Positions 18,132-27,359 are shown, counted from the stretch's first letter. The stretch is 64,000 bases of DNA from Cognataquiflexum rubidum (GCF_022538115.1 NZ_JAKZAL010000004.1:186001-250000); one strand, 5' to 3'. The notes: generated by a model from the letters alone, not told the origin. Numbers and translations are program-made.

Positions 18132-18543
18132 GGGAGTATAAAATGAGGAATTGGGAAAAGGGACAAAAGAGAAACAAGCATCAATTGATATTGTTGGCTT
18201 TGCCAGTTCTATGCCACAGAAAGAGGCCCAAATTGAAAGAATTAAGCGATTTGTCCGCCTACGCACAATCTCCATCCGATCAACTTTGTCCGAATTCGGG
18301 CAATAGTTTAGTGAAAAAAATTGAATTCAACTTTTGATTGGAGAATGTTCAGTCGGAAGGTTCAAAAAGATATGGTTAGGAATTACAGATTCTGAAAAAA
18401 ATAACGTTTTGCAGCTACCCGAAGGGCGGGCGATTCACCACAAATGTTGATTAAAAGTACGAAGTTCCTGTAACCACAAATCTGTCTTTAGAGCACAAAA
18501 CCCCGCCTTTTGGGGAGTTGTTAGAGCTAGAATTTTTACACCA
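18132..18543. other. Intergenic stretch at the edge of the AT-rich cassette region
   Basis: About 410 bases with no gene. On the minus strand, just after the J-domain gene, CTCTAACAACTCCCC is followed by AAAAGGCGGGGTTTTG. That is a weak terminator-like hairpin at about 18499-18520, and CTCTAAC resembles an integron-type core site. A CCCGAAGGGCGGG hairpin is near 18418-18430. Confidence 0.45.
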
Positions 18544-19530
18544 TTAAAGGTCGAGGTCGTCAAAGTCAAAATTTGCTGATGAATAATGGCGTGTCTTTAA
18601 TATTTTAAATTTTCTATCAAGCTGCTCGGCACTTGATATTGAAATTAGTTGTTTATAAAGTAAGTTGTAAATAAAAATGTCCTTTAAACCGTCAATGGTA
18701 GTTTCATTGTATAGTTTAAAAACGTTTGCTCGAAAGAATTTTGTCATAAAATTTCTCGGAGCTAACTCTAAACTTAAAAAATCATACACGTTCATTTCAG
18801 TAAACGTATCTTTAATGTCTTTATCAGCCAAAAATTTAAGGAATTTATTTATAAAAAGTGGAGTTCTAATTCGTTTAGCTGTATTTTCAATTTGCCCCTC
18901 TTCAATATAATTTTTGAAAAACCTAAGTGGAATAAAAACTAAAACACTAAAAATTATATATTTTAAATAAACTGGGTCAAATGGAAAGTATTTTGTCAAT
19001 ATGCCTGCAACTTCTTCAACTTTTGTCAATACACTGATTGTAAGTGTGAAAAGAAAGATGATACCTTGGGATAAAAGACTTTGCTTTGAAGGTTTATAAT
19101 GATTAATTAAGTCTGCTGCTTTTTCGTCGGCCTTGTCACTTTGAAGATTAAGTATTTGCTTTTTTAGGGTTTTAATTTCGTTTTCATTTACTCTTTTATT
19201 CAGTTCAAGATTACTGATGATTTCTTCATAGTTTACTAATTGTTGCTTAGATTTTACAATTTCATAATCCTTTTGAAATGGAATTATTTCACTTGGTTTC
19301 TTTTGTATTTTTTCTTGTTCAATAAACTTTGAAAGTTCAAGTAAAAGAGCGTTTAATCGCTTAAATTTTTCTTCTGCTTCTTTTTTCCTTTCTTCGTCAA
19401 TGAACTTGTCTGGATGCTGCGCACTTCTATATTTATGCAAAAGGTCGTAAAGTTCAGTTGCCGATAGTTCGTCTGATGTTTGTAGCTCGTCCTTAACTTT
19501 TTGAATAATGCTTGTCTCGAGTCCTGTCAT
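18544..19530 (-). CDS. J-domain-like membrane protein
   Basis: The 328-residue product starts with a DnaJ-type helical region: 'ATELYDLLHKYRSAQHPDKF' has the HPD tripeptide at residues 39-41. A coiled-coil segment (residues 70-140) and two hydrophobic segments ('GIIFLFTLTISVLTKV' and 'YIIFSVLVFIPLRFF') follow, then a charged C-terminal domain. HPD is the Hsp70-stimulating signature, so it may recruit DnaK to a membrane site. I do not recognise the full-length family. It is the most downstream gene of the minus-strand cassette-like array. Its base composition is more AT-rich than the flanking core genes. Confidence 0.7.
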   Translation of the reverse strand: MTGLETSIIQKVKDELQTSDELSATELYDLLHKYRSAQHPDKFIDEERKKEAEEKFKRLNALLLELSKFIEQEKIQKKPSEIIPFQKDYEIVKSKQQLVNYEEIISNLELNKRVNENEIKTLKKQILNLQSDKADEKAADLINHYKPSKQSLLSQGIIFLFTLTISVLTKVEEVAGILTKYFPFDPVYLKYIIFSVLVFIPLRFFKNYIEEGQIENTAKRIRTPLFINKFLKFLADKDIKDTFTEMNVYDFLSLELAPRNFMTKFFRANVFKLYNETTIDGLKDIFIYNLLYKQLISISSAEQLDRKFKILKTRHYSSANFDFDDLDL

Positions 19531-19699
19531 AATTTATTCTTTATTTTGCTTGTTAGTTTGAAGTTACACTGCCGTATCAATGCTTGCAGCTTACGGTCTA
19601 GGCTAAGAAACTAAGGGCTTTCGAAGCGATTACTTTTCCACAGAAACTGCAGTTTGATAAATAAAAAACATTTCGGAGAGCATTATCCCCCTATGTTTT

Positions 19700-20608
19700 T
19701 TAGCCATTGTTAGGCAACATTTTTTGTTTTTCTATTTCTTTTAATTCAAATGTTTCAGCCCCATCCTCAACTAAACAATGCTTTTCATTCAATAGTTGAA
19801 AATTGTTTCCTCCGTCTTCTCCAATGGTTTTGTTCAATTTACATTGCAAAACTTTGGTTAGTTTCAATTTGGTCATTGCTCTTGGGTGAATGGCAACACA
19901 TAAACCATAACCTTTTGCTTGAACGCTTGGATAAACAACTCCATCATAATTGGAAGTTTTTGTAAAAATCTCGGTGAACTTTGCTGAAATTAAATATTCG
20001 TGATTGTTACCACTGGAAACATATTTAGAAAATTCCGCTGATAAGAATTTAAGACATTTAACAGTATTTTCCCTTACGTTTTCGGGCATTTCTTTTAAAA
20101 ACTCTGAATACTTATTTTTCAAACCCTTTAAATAAGGATGTTCATAATCCAATGAAGGGTCAATAATTGTTGCTAAAGAAATATCTTCAATCACTTTCCA
20201 ATTCCCAAATGTCAATCGGCTCCAACCTTCGATTACGTCTGAATTTCTCATTAGACTAGAAATCTCTGAAGAACCAACAATTCTTGGATATTTCATTTCT
20301 TCTTTGTCAAAATCTTCTTCAGAAATCACAGAACCATAAAACATTGTATTTTTTGGTGTGCTAGCTCTCAAATAGTTTGAATTGAATTTTGCAGGTTTAT
20401 ATGATATTCTAGAAACCTTATTGAATTCTGGTTCTTCTTTAGTGTTATTTACGGCTCGCTCAATTTCTTTTGAATATTGGTTTTCGGGTGTTTTATGATA
20501 ATCGGTAAGCATAATTCCGAGCGGACCTAAACTGGTAAGTAATCTGTCAATTTCAGCAATTGGATATTCGCTTAAATCTAATTTTTTTAGTTGGTCAATA
20601 GCGTCCAT
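19700..20608 (-). CDS. RES-domain-like protein
   Basis: The 302-residue soluble protein contains 'NSNYLRASTPKNTMFYGSV' (about 74-92) and 'YDGVVYPSVQAKGYGLCVAIHP' (about 223-244). These resemble the R…FYGS and GxxYPSV elements of RES domains, the NAD-consuming or ADP-ribosyl-transferring fold of Res toxins. It is longer than a typical Res toxin and has no Xre/DUF2384 antitoxin next to it, so the assignment is tentative. The extreme C-terminus is encoded by TTGCCTAACAATGGCTAA, which contains GCCTAAC, an exact match to the integron core-site consensus RYYYAAC. Confidence 0.55.
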   Translation of the reverse strand: MDAIDQLKKLDLSEYPIAEIDRLLTSLGPLGIMLTDYHKTPENQYSKEIERAVNNTKEEPEFNKVSRISYKPAKFNSNYLRASTPKNTMFYGSVISEEDFDKEEMKYPRIVGSSEISSLMRNSDVIEGWSRLTFGNWKVIEDISLATIIDPSLDYEHPYLKGLKNKYSEFLKEMPENVRENTVKCLKFLSAEFSKYVSSGNNHEYLISAKFTEIFTKTSNYDGVVYPSVQAKGYGLCVAIHPRAMTKLKLTKVLQCKLNKTIGEDGGNNFQLLNEKHCLVEDGAETFELKEIEKQKMLPNNG

Positions 20609-20648
20609 TGTTCAATTTTGTTTTCAAATGTTGCTTAACGGTTCGTTT

Positions 20649-20854
20649 TCTTCTATAATTGAGGAAAGCAGTCCGATTTAGGGACTTTTCCCAAATTTTT
20701 TATAAATAACTCCAATATCAAACTTACCTTTTCTTTGACAAACAAAAAATCCCTTGATCGGGGTATTTTTTACTATAGGAAGAAAAAAAAATGGATTTCC
20801 AAAAATATAAGGGTGGAATTGCATGACAATAGCTATCAGCACCCACCCAGTCCA
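20649..20854. repeat. Dispersed ~200-bp intergenic repeat, copy 1
   Basis: This block shares long stretches with 23351-23552 and 24248-24440, including AACTTACCTTTTCTTTGACA and a terminator-like hairpin (AAAAAATCCC…GGGGTATTTTTT). It lies between the RES-like and HExxH genes. On the minus strand it leads into AACCGTTAAGCAAC; GTTAAGC at about 20636-20642 fits the GTTRRRY integron core consensus. Confidence 0.85.
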
Positions 20855-20887
20855 GTTTCAATTGTCTAAGCTACACCCAAAGAGGGT

Positions 20888-22000
20888 TTATATTATTTCA
20901 TTTATGCTATTGTCCTTCAGTAGTATATTTTCATTTGATTCATACAATGAGGATGCGGCCTTGTTAATTTTATCGACCGACACTTTTTTCCATTGATTAA
21001 TATCTGAGTTGAAATCGGAATTGAATATCAATTTCGACAGATTTTGAATCAAAATATAGTTAGCGTACGGATGAGCATTATCCCTATCAGCTTTATTCGC
21101 TCCAGACACAAATTCTGAGATTCGGTCATAAATAGTTTCTTCGGTACAATACATCAATTCAATAACCTTAGACCTATATTCCAAATCAGCAGCACTTAAG
21201 TTTGGGTAATTATTTAAATCAGTAAAATGTAAACTTTCATGTTTTAAATAAGAAACTTTAAATTTCTCTGAATTTAAATCATAAGTGCCTTTGTTACAGT
21301 AAAGCTTTGTAGAATCTTTTGTAGCCCATCCACCAACTTGAGAATCGCCAAAAGTTGCAAATTCGTCATAGCCGTTTATATGATAGCTTTCAATAAATAC
21401 AACTGTAGTTTTGATAGTTTCTTTTGGCAAAATCACATCATACTTTTCTGTACTTTCTTTATTCCAAATAAATAACTCTTGAAAACCATTTCGAAAGTTA
21501 AAATTTACTTTAAATCCTTCTTTCTCAATTATTTTTTTCAACACAGAGTCGTCTTTAATATTCTTTCGTAAGCTATCTTTTGAAAGTCTTGTTAGATTGT
21601 TCGACATTACATAGTCAGCGATGTTATTATAAAGTGTGGAGTCTGTTCTGCTTTCTGGCAAGGGTTTCATCAGTTCCACTCGCCAATATTCACGGTAAAT
21701 GTTGGAAATGTCGTTTACTATTTTGTTTCCAGAGGTATTTTCAAACACTTCTTCTTTTGAAACAAAACGAGCATACATTTTTTTCTTCCATCTTTGATAA
21801 ATTAAATTCACTATCGGATTTGAGAAACTTTTTCTTTCTTCTATTCTGATAAAAGCAGTGCTGACATCTCCAACACCTGCTAATGATACGATTTCTCTAA
21901 AACTTTGTCTATCGTCGCCAAAATTGTGTCTTCCATAAAAAAATAGAGCAACCAATATTGAGATACTAGTAAGTAAAATGTTTCTTGTTTTTTTCTTCAT
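20888..22000 (-). CDS. Putative HExxH metalloprotease-like membrane protein
   Basis: From the ATG at 22000 the product is 370 residues; the extension to 22048 is unlikely. It begins 'MKKKTRNILLTSISILVALFFYG', a signal anchor, so the rest is probably periplasmic. Residues 254-258 read HESLH, a zinc-protease HExxH motif, and candidate third ligands E274 and E281 follow in 'ADLEYRSKVIEL'. I do not recognise the family. The motif and glutamate spacing fit a gluzincin-like site, but a chance HExxH cannot be excluded. It sits in the middle of the cassette-like array. Confidence 0.6.
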   Translation of the reverse strand: MKKKTRNILLTSISILVALFFYGRHNFGDDRQSFREIVSLAGVGDVSTAFIRIEERKSFSNPIVNLIYQRWKKKMYARFVSKEEVFENTSGNKIVNDISNIYREYWRVELMKPLPESRTDSTLYNNIADYVMSNNLTRLSKDSLRKNIKDDSVLKKIIEKEGFKVNFNFRNGFQELFIWNKESTEKYDVILPKETIKTTVVFIESYHINGYDEFATFGDSQVGGWATKDSTKLYCNKGTYDLNSEKFKVSYLKHESLHFTDLNNYPNLSAADLEYRSKVIELMYCTEETIYDRISEFVSGANKADRDNAHPYANYILIQNLSKLIFNSDFNSDINQWKKVSVDKINKAASSLYESNENILLKDNSINEII

Positions 22001-22156
22001 TTGGTTTTGATTGTGGCTAGCGGGATTCAGCTTGGAGATGGCGGACATTCGAAGCAGTTTCCTTCAAACTTTCTCCTGACTTCCAAAAGATACTGATTTT
22101 CATATTTACTAGGTTTTGCCCACTGTATCCAAAGTGATGTTAGCGAAAGTTGTTGG

Positions 22157-22555
22157 TTATCTTTTAACCCAGTTTTCTAATTGAATACCAGAGATTCTTT
22201 GAAACTCTTTCACGTTTTCTGTCACTATCATGAGATCTTTTTCTACTGCGGTGCATCCAATCAACAGGTCAAAATCACTGATCTGCAACCCTATTGATCT
22301 TAATCGGGCTTTCTCTTTTCCATACAGGTAAATGGCACTAAAAATCGGAAGGATAACAACCTGGTTAGCAAATACTTCAATTAATTCAAGATTCTTTCGG
22401 GGATTTTTACTGTTTTCAGCTCCAAAAACCAATTCTGCCAAAGTAATTTCTGAAATAGCAAAATTCTCAGCACCAAGCAGTTCAAACTTCTCTATCAATC
22501 CATACTTCCCTCTTAAAAAATGGACGCAGATATTGGTGTCTAAAAGGTACTTCAT
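22157..22555 (-). CDS. vapC: PIN-domain ribonuclease toxin (VapC family)
   Basis: The 132-residue protein has the PIN-domain acidic residues: D6 in 'YLLDTNICVHFLRG', a glutamate in 'ITLAELVFGAE', D in 'ISDFDLLIGCTA' and E in 'VTENVKEF'. VapC toxins cleave tRNA or rRNA and are held in check by the cognate antitoxin. Its start overlaps the last bases of the antitoxin gene (ATGA), typical of a toxin-antitoxin pair. Confidence 0.92.
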   Translation of the reverse strand: MKYLLDTNICVHFLRGKYGLIEKFELLGAENFAISEITLAELVFGAENSKNPRKNLELIEVFANQVVILPIFSAIYLYGKEKARLRSIGLQISDFDLLIGCTAVEKDLMIVTENVKEFQRISGIQLENWVKR

Positions 22556-22794
22556 TCGAAACCAGGATTTTCTGTTTTTTCAATTCTGGATTCTCTAATT
22601 TCTTTAATAATTTCATCGGAATCTTTATCATCTTCCCATGCTCCAAAAAGGGTTCGCAAATCCACCTTCTCTTCTTTTATATCAAGAGACTCGGTCAATT
22701 TAATGATCAGTTTTTTCTTAGAAAGATTATCCAAACCTTTCAAGAGACCGAAGTACTTTTCTAATGTCTTGTTGTTTAAAGTGAGGTTTGCCAT
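22552..22794 (-). CDS. vapB: VapB-like antitoxin
   Basis: From the ATG at 22794 the product is 80 residues; the frame begins five codons earlier at a TTG. The N-terminal half ('LTLNNKTLEKYFGLLKGLDNLSKKKLIIKL') is a short helical DNA-binding or dimerisation segment. The acidic C-terminus ('FGAWEDDKDSDEIIKEIRESR') has the usual toxin-binding pattern 'LFGxWxDD' of PIN-partner antitoxins. It immediately precedes the PIN toxin and presumably autoregulates the pair. Confidence 0.85.
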   Translation of the reverse strand: MANLTLNNKTLEKYFGLLKGLDNLSKKKLIIKLTESLDIKEEKVDLRTLFGAWEDDKDSDEIIKEIRESRIEKTENPGFE

Positions 22795-22850
22795 ACTTTT
22801 TTTATTCAATTTACGAAATTAATGGTTTGATGGTCAAAAGATTTGGAGAA

Positions 22851-23321
22851 TTAAATCCCTAATTCTCTTTTCTTTTTCTGAATCAAGTCTCCCATATCAC
22901 TCAAATTTTTTACAAAACCAGATGCTTTTATAAATTCATTTTCCGTATTAAACCAATAGACTATATTATCCCCTTTAACTTTCAATTTATACAAAGGAGG
23001 GTAAACAAACTGTATGAGAGAAAGGGATTCCACTTCCATCCAATTTATATTTCTTTCGTTCTCGCCATTTTTTATTGTTACATTTTGGCCTCCTAATTTT
23101 ACTATCACAAATTTATCCTTAATAGCAATAAATATTGTGAAGCAAACTATTCCCATCTTTCCAAAAACTAACGTGGTAACGATGCTTTGTTCCATTTTCT
23201 CACCATTTACCCAGAATAACTCAGGAAAGAACCAAGATAAGATACACGTAATTAACATTATTATTCCCAAGCCAAGAAACAGATATTTCAGAAAGTGGTG
23301 ATATAGATTATTGCTTTCCAT
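22851..23321 (-). CDS. Small hypothetical membrane protein
   Basis: From the ATG at 23321 the product is 156 residues. It has two hydrophobic segments ('YLFLGLGIIMLITCILSWFF' and 'TLVFGKMGIVCFTIFIAI'), then a C-terminal domain of alternating strands ('NGENERNINWMEVESLSLIQFVYPP') that resembles a PH-like domain. I do not recognise it. It lies 56 bp upstream of the vapB start on the same strand and may share a cassette with it. GTTGGCG at about 23330-23336 on the minus strand, just ahead of the start, resembles an integron core site. Confidence 0.6.
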   Translation of the reverse strand: MESNNLYHHFLKYLFLGLGIIMLITCILSWFFPELFWVNGEKMEQSIVTTLVFGKMGIVCFTIFIAIKDKFVIVKLGGQNVTIKNGENERNINWMEVESLSLIQFVYPPLYKLKVKGDNIVYWFNTENEFIKASGFVKNLSDMGDLIQKKKRELGI

Positions 23322-23350
23322 GGTTTTTTTCAATTTTCGCCAACGTTTTG

Positions 23351-23552
23351 CTTTATTCTATAATAGTGGAAAGCATCCATTTAGCATGCTTTTCCTAGTA
23401 TTGTGGAAATAACTCCAATATCAAACTTACCTTTTCTTTGACAAACAAAAAATCCCTTGATCGGGGTATTTTTTACTACAAAAACAAAAAGAATGGGTTT
23501 CCAAAAATATAAGGGTGGAATTGCATGCCGATAGCTTCCGGCACCATACAGT
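23351..23552. repeat. Dispersed ~200-bp intergenic repeat, copy 2
   Basis: This copy is very similar to 20649-20854 over most of its length, including AATATCAAACTTACCTTTTC and the AAAAAATCCC/GGGGTATTTTTT hairpin near 23447-23475. It separates the small membrane protein from the HEAT-like gene. The differences among the copies look like substitutions plus small indels, so the copies are related by descent. Confidence 0.85.
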
Positions 23553-23617
23553 CCAAAGACAGCCGTATTGACTACTCTCAGGCGGGGTAAAAAATTGTTA
23601 CCTACCACACTTCTTTA

Positions 23618-24217
23618 TCATTGAAACTTTAAATTATTAAGAAACTTTGATCTTAATCTATCTGTCCAGGATAATTTATCATTTTGTTCATCTAGTACTC
23701 CAATATCTTTCAAATTTAGATACGTCCAATATCTAATCCTCCAGTTTTCATCTTTTAGAAGCTTTTTCATTTTATTAATTGTCAGCATATCATCGTCTTT
23801 AACAAAATCTGGTAATAGATCCAGAGCACAAAATCGAAAAGTAGAATTTTCATTATCCAACTGTGTTGCTAAAATTTCTACAATTCTGTCCCGATGTTTA
23901 AATTTATCCGGATCAATAAATGTAAATTCTTGAAGATGATTAAGAATGCTATATGGAGTATTTGATTGTTTGGCAGTTTCAAATAGACGCTCAATCTCAG
24001 TTATAAAAAAGTCCGCCCAGTTATCTAAATCCTTCGATAGAGCTTCATAAATAATGGGTAGGTTATTTAGTCTATTGAATTTTTCATTTTGAATTGCTTT
24101 TATAAATTTTTCAGGGTTATCGTTAGCAAGATTCAAAATTGAAATCAAAGTTTCTTGTTTTTCATGATCATTAAGGTCGTAGAACTTTTCAAGTTTGTTT
24201 ATCAAATTATTGTCCAT
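23618..24217 (-). CDS. HEAT-like helical repeat protein
   Basis: The 199-residue soluble protein is predicted mostly helical, with repeated leucine-rich helical pairs: 'ILNLANDNPEKFIKAI', 'RDRIVEILATQLDNENSTFRFCALDLLPDFV', 'LLKDENWRIRYWTYLNLKDIG'. This looks like HEAT or PBS-lyase-type repeats, which bind other proteins. I do not recognise a specific family and saw no catalytic motif. It is the first (most upstream) gene of the cassette-like array. Confidence 0.6.
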   Translation of the reverse strand: MDNNLINKLEKFYDLNDHEKQETLISILNLANDNPEKFIKAIQNEKFNRLNNLPIIYEALSKDLDNWADFFITEIERLFETAKQSNTPYSILNHLQEFTFIDPDKFKHRDRIVEILATQLDNENSTFRFCALDLLPDFVKDDDMLTINKMKKLLKDENWRIRYWTYLNLKDIGVLDEQNDKLSWTDRLRSKFLNNLKFQ

Positions 24218-24247
24218 TTTTTATTATTTGGCTTTTAGTACGTTTCT

Positions 24248-24440
24248 TTCTTCAACAATAAAGTAAAGTATTTTAAAATAGACTGCTTTCCCAAATATTA
24301 TTGAAATAACCACAATTTCAAACTTACCTTTTCTTTGACAAACAAAAAATCCCGTGATCGGGGTATTTTTTAGTATAGAAAGAAAAAAAACGGATTTCCA
24401 AAAAATAAAAGGGTGGATTGCAAATTCATACCAGCGGGGG
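24248..24440. repeat. Dispersed ~200-bp intergenic repeat, copy 3
   Basis: Related to 20649-20854 and 23351-23552, with the CTTTGACAAACAAAAAATCC segment and the GATCGGGGTATTTTTT hairpin near 24341-24370. It separates the HEAT-like gene from the TonB receptor. Partial versions lie near 27536-27600 (AAAATAAAAGGGTGGAATT) and 29208-29290 (AAAAAACCCCGTGACCGGGG). Confidence 0.8.
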
Positions 24441-24472
24441 CTTTGGCCCTTTCGAGATAGCCTCTGACTAGT

Positions 24473-26929
24473 CTAAAACTCCTTCTCGCCAAACTCACTC
24501 TTTACGAACTTTGTCCGGTTTTTGGATGAATTAAGGGTATAGGAAAGATTCAACACAATCACATCCACCTCATAGATGTAATTGGTGGTGGTAAAAAACT
24601 CACCCTCCCGAAAGGCCGTGATCCGCTGTTCGTTGCTCTTGAGCAGGCCCATGTCGATATTTTGCCAAAGCAAATTTGCAGTCAATCGGCTGTCCAACCA
24701 TGTTTTTTTGATCGATAGATTGGGATTTTAAAAACGCCCATCTTCTCCCTGTGCGGTCACCCGCTTGGAAAGGTAATTGAATGAGGCCTGAATACTCACG
24801 GTAGGCGCCACTACAAAACTTGATGTCAAATTAATGGAGTAAACCCATGAGGAACTGTTTACAGGGCGGTCATCAAAGCTTCCGTTAATGGAATAATAAA
24901 AGGAATTAAATCCTGCAAAAAACTTCCACCAATTGGCAGGGAAGAGTTCAGCGCCTAGATCAATTCCTGTTGATTTGGCTGTGCCCACATTGGAATAAAT
25001 CCGGTTGAGTATGGTATCATTGAATACCGTATTGACCCGATTGACTAAGTTTTTGACTCGTGAATGATAAGCCGTCGCGTAGAAGCTGTTGTCCTTCCAG
25101 TTTTTCACGAGGCCTACCTCGACTTGGTTGATAAACTCCGGAAGCAGTTCGGAATCGCCTTGTTCCAAGGTTTCGCTGTGTTCCCGTTCCGGAAAAGGAT
25201 TCATTTTGAATGTAGTGGTTCGCTCCACACGCTGACTGAAACTGGCCTTCAGCTGCAATTCTTCATTGACCTGATAGCCCACATTTGCGCAGGCAAAGGG
25301 CCGAAAATAACCATACACATAGAGCGTATCCAAGGTGCCTGTCCGATCCTGAAGGTTGAAATTCCTATCCATTACTTCCAGTCTTAATCCTGCTCCATAA
25401 GAGAGTTTATTGAGTTGTTTGTCCAACTGAAGGTATCCCGCGTGGATGGTGTACTTCAGGTCCACTTTGCTGGAAAATTCCGGAACCAGCTCAAAAATAC
25501 CCGTCTCATTATTTTTTCGCTTATAGATAAAATCTCCTCTGTGATCCAGATTCCGATATTGATAGCCTACTTGTACCTGACCTATTGACAGCGGCTTGAA
25601 TGCATAGTCCAAATTAACCCGCCAACCATTCAGGGGATTGTCATTAGTATTGAACTCGTCCTGCAAAACCTCAGTCATATCCGGATACCCCAAATTCCGG
25701 TTGGTGGTAGGCCCACCGAGCATGGTATATTCGTAAAGGAATGAAGTGCTGAGTTTCGATTTATCGGCGAAAATATGGGCATAGTCTAGGCTACCCAAGA
25801 CAAAATCCCCCCGGCGTTGTTGTTCATTGGCATTGAAATATTGCATCGTATAGAGCCGCTGACCGTTTACTTCAGCCCTGTTGTCAAAATATAGAATGTC
25901 TGCCGTACGCACTTTGTCCCGCACACCTGCAAAGAATCCCAAGCTGAAGGAATTATTGGGATCAGGATTAAAGCCAAGTGTAAACCTGCCCGAGTAATTC
26001 ACCTCCACCGTACTTCGCTCCCCTTCGGATGGGAAAAAGGTCGTGGTGTCTCCACGCACCGTAAATACATCCCCTACTCTTCGCCCTGACAGATCATTTC
26101 GCTGGTAACTGGCTCCCAGTGAAAGATCCCATTTCCCTTTCAGGTAATTCAGATTGAAGTCTGCTCCATAACGTCTTGGATTGGCAGCATTGTCATAGGT
26201 TTCGATAGACGGAAATCCTAGTCTGGAATTGACTTGAAGATATAAGCCATCTGTGGTTCCCCTTACAGTAGTGATGTTGATCATCCCCGCTTTGCCCTCT
26301 GAGTCGTATCGTGCACCAGGAGAGGAAATCCACTCCACTTTTTCGATTCCATTGGCAGGAAGCTGCGAGAGAATCATCATTGGATCTCCCTGTATGGGCT
26401 TCCCGTTGAGCATCACCACAAATCCACTCGTTCCCCGGATAGAGATTTGACCTTCACCGTTGATACTGATTCCGGGCAGATTTTTGAGGATATCGGTTGC
26501 AAAACCTCCCCGGGCTACTTCAAAATTCTCAGCCGAATAGCTCTGCTTATCGAGTTTGAAATCTGAGGTAATCTTTTGGCCCTGTACTTCCACTCCTTCC
26601 AGCTGCTGCTGATCCGGTAGCAGGGAGATGGTACCAAAATCAAGGGCCTCATTTTTCGTCAAGTCAAAAGCCGGGCCGGTAAGCGTCTGAAAACCGATAA
26701 AACTCACTTTCAAAAAGTAGGAACCTGCCGGCACATTTTCAATCAAAAAAACACCTGATACATCCGTGATGCTTCCTTCCACGAGTGTACTATCCAACGT
26801 TTTGTAAACTGCGACACTGGCAAATTCAAGCGGTTCCTGACTTTTGGCGTCTGATACTTTGCCTCTCAACTGACTTTGTGCCAAAAAAGGGAGGAAAACC
26901 AGTACCAAAAAAATCAAACCTCGATTCAT
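24473..26929 (-). pseudogene. TonB-dependent outer-membrane receptor with one in-frame stop
   Basis: The upstream part encodes 733 residues: signal peptide (…LAQSQ), a carboxypeptidase-regulatory-like domain ('LRGKVSDAKSQEPLEFASVAVYKT'), a TonB plug ('LKNLPGISINGEGQISIRGTSGF') and most of an outer-membrane barrel. It stops at a TAA at 24728-24730 after 'EDGRF'. The same frame continues without interruption to 24473 with the expected barrel C-terminus ('NLSYTLNSSKN…KSEFGEKEF'). The stop most likely replaces a Tyr codon. This is either a real nonsense mutation, a sequencing error, or a barrel missing its last strands. The substrate is unknown. Confidence 0.85.
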
Positions 26930-26997
26930 CTATTTTTCTGTTTTTAGGAAAGGTAAGGTCAAATGCAATTAGGAAGAAAATAAATTCCATTAATGGG

Positions 26998-27359
26998 AAA
27001 GGGGGAAAAATGAAGAATTCAGAATGAGAAATTCAGATTGAATGTTTGTGAGACACAAACATTGGCGGGGAAAAAATAAAGAATTCAGAATGAGAAATTC
27101 AGATTGAATGTTTGTGAGACACAAACATTGGCGGGGAAAAAATAAAGAATTCAGAATGAGAAATTCAGATTGAATGTTTGTGAGACACAAACATTGGCGG
27201 GGAAAAAATAAAGAATTCAGAATGAGAAATTCAGATTGAATGTTTGTGAGACACAAACATTGGCGGGGAAAAAATAAAGAATTCAGAATGAGAAATTCAG
27301 ATTGAATGTTTGTGAGACACAAACATTGGCGGGGAAAAAATAAAGAATTCAGAATGAGG
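26998..27359. repeat. 66-bp tandem repeat array, about five full units
   Basis: The hairpin AATGTTTGTGAGACACAAAC and ATT recurs at 27041, 27107, 27173, 27239 and 27305, an exact 66-bp period. Units are nearly identical and include GGCGGGGAAAAAATAAAG and AATTCAGAATGAGAAATTCAG. The central palindrome has 10-bp arms with a three-base loop. Because 66 is divisible by three, a repetitive frame is open across it, but this is a by-product. Confidence 0.92.

Noticed and set aside
26990-27322. 110-residue minus-strand frame with a 22-residue repeat
   Set aside because: It is a by-product of the 66-bp tandem repeat, whose length is divisible by three.
26998-27359. CRISPR array
   Set aside because: The whole 66-bp unit repeats without variable spacers, and there are no cas genes nearby.
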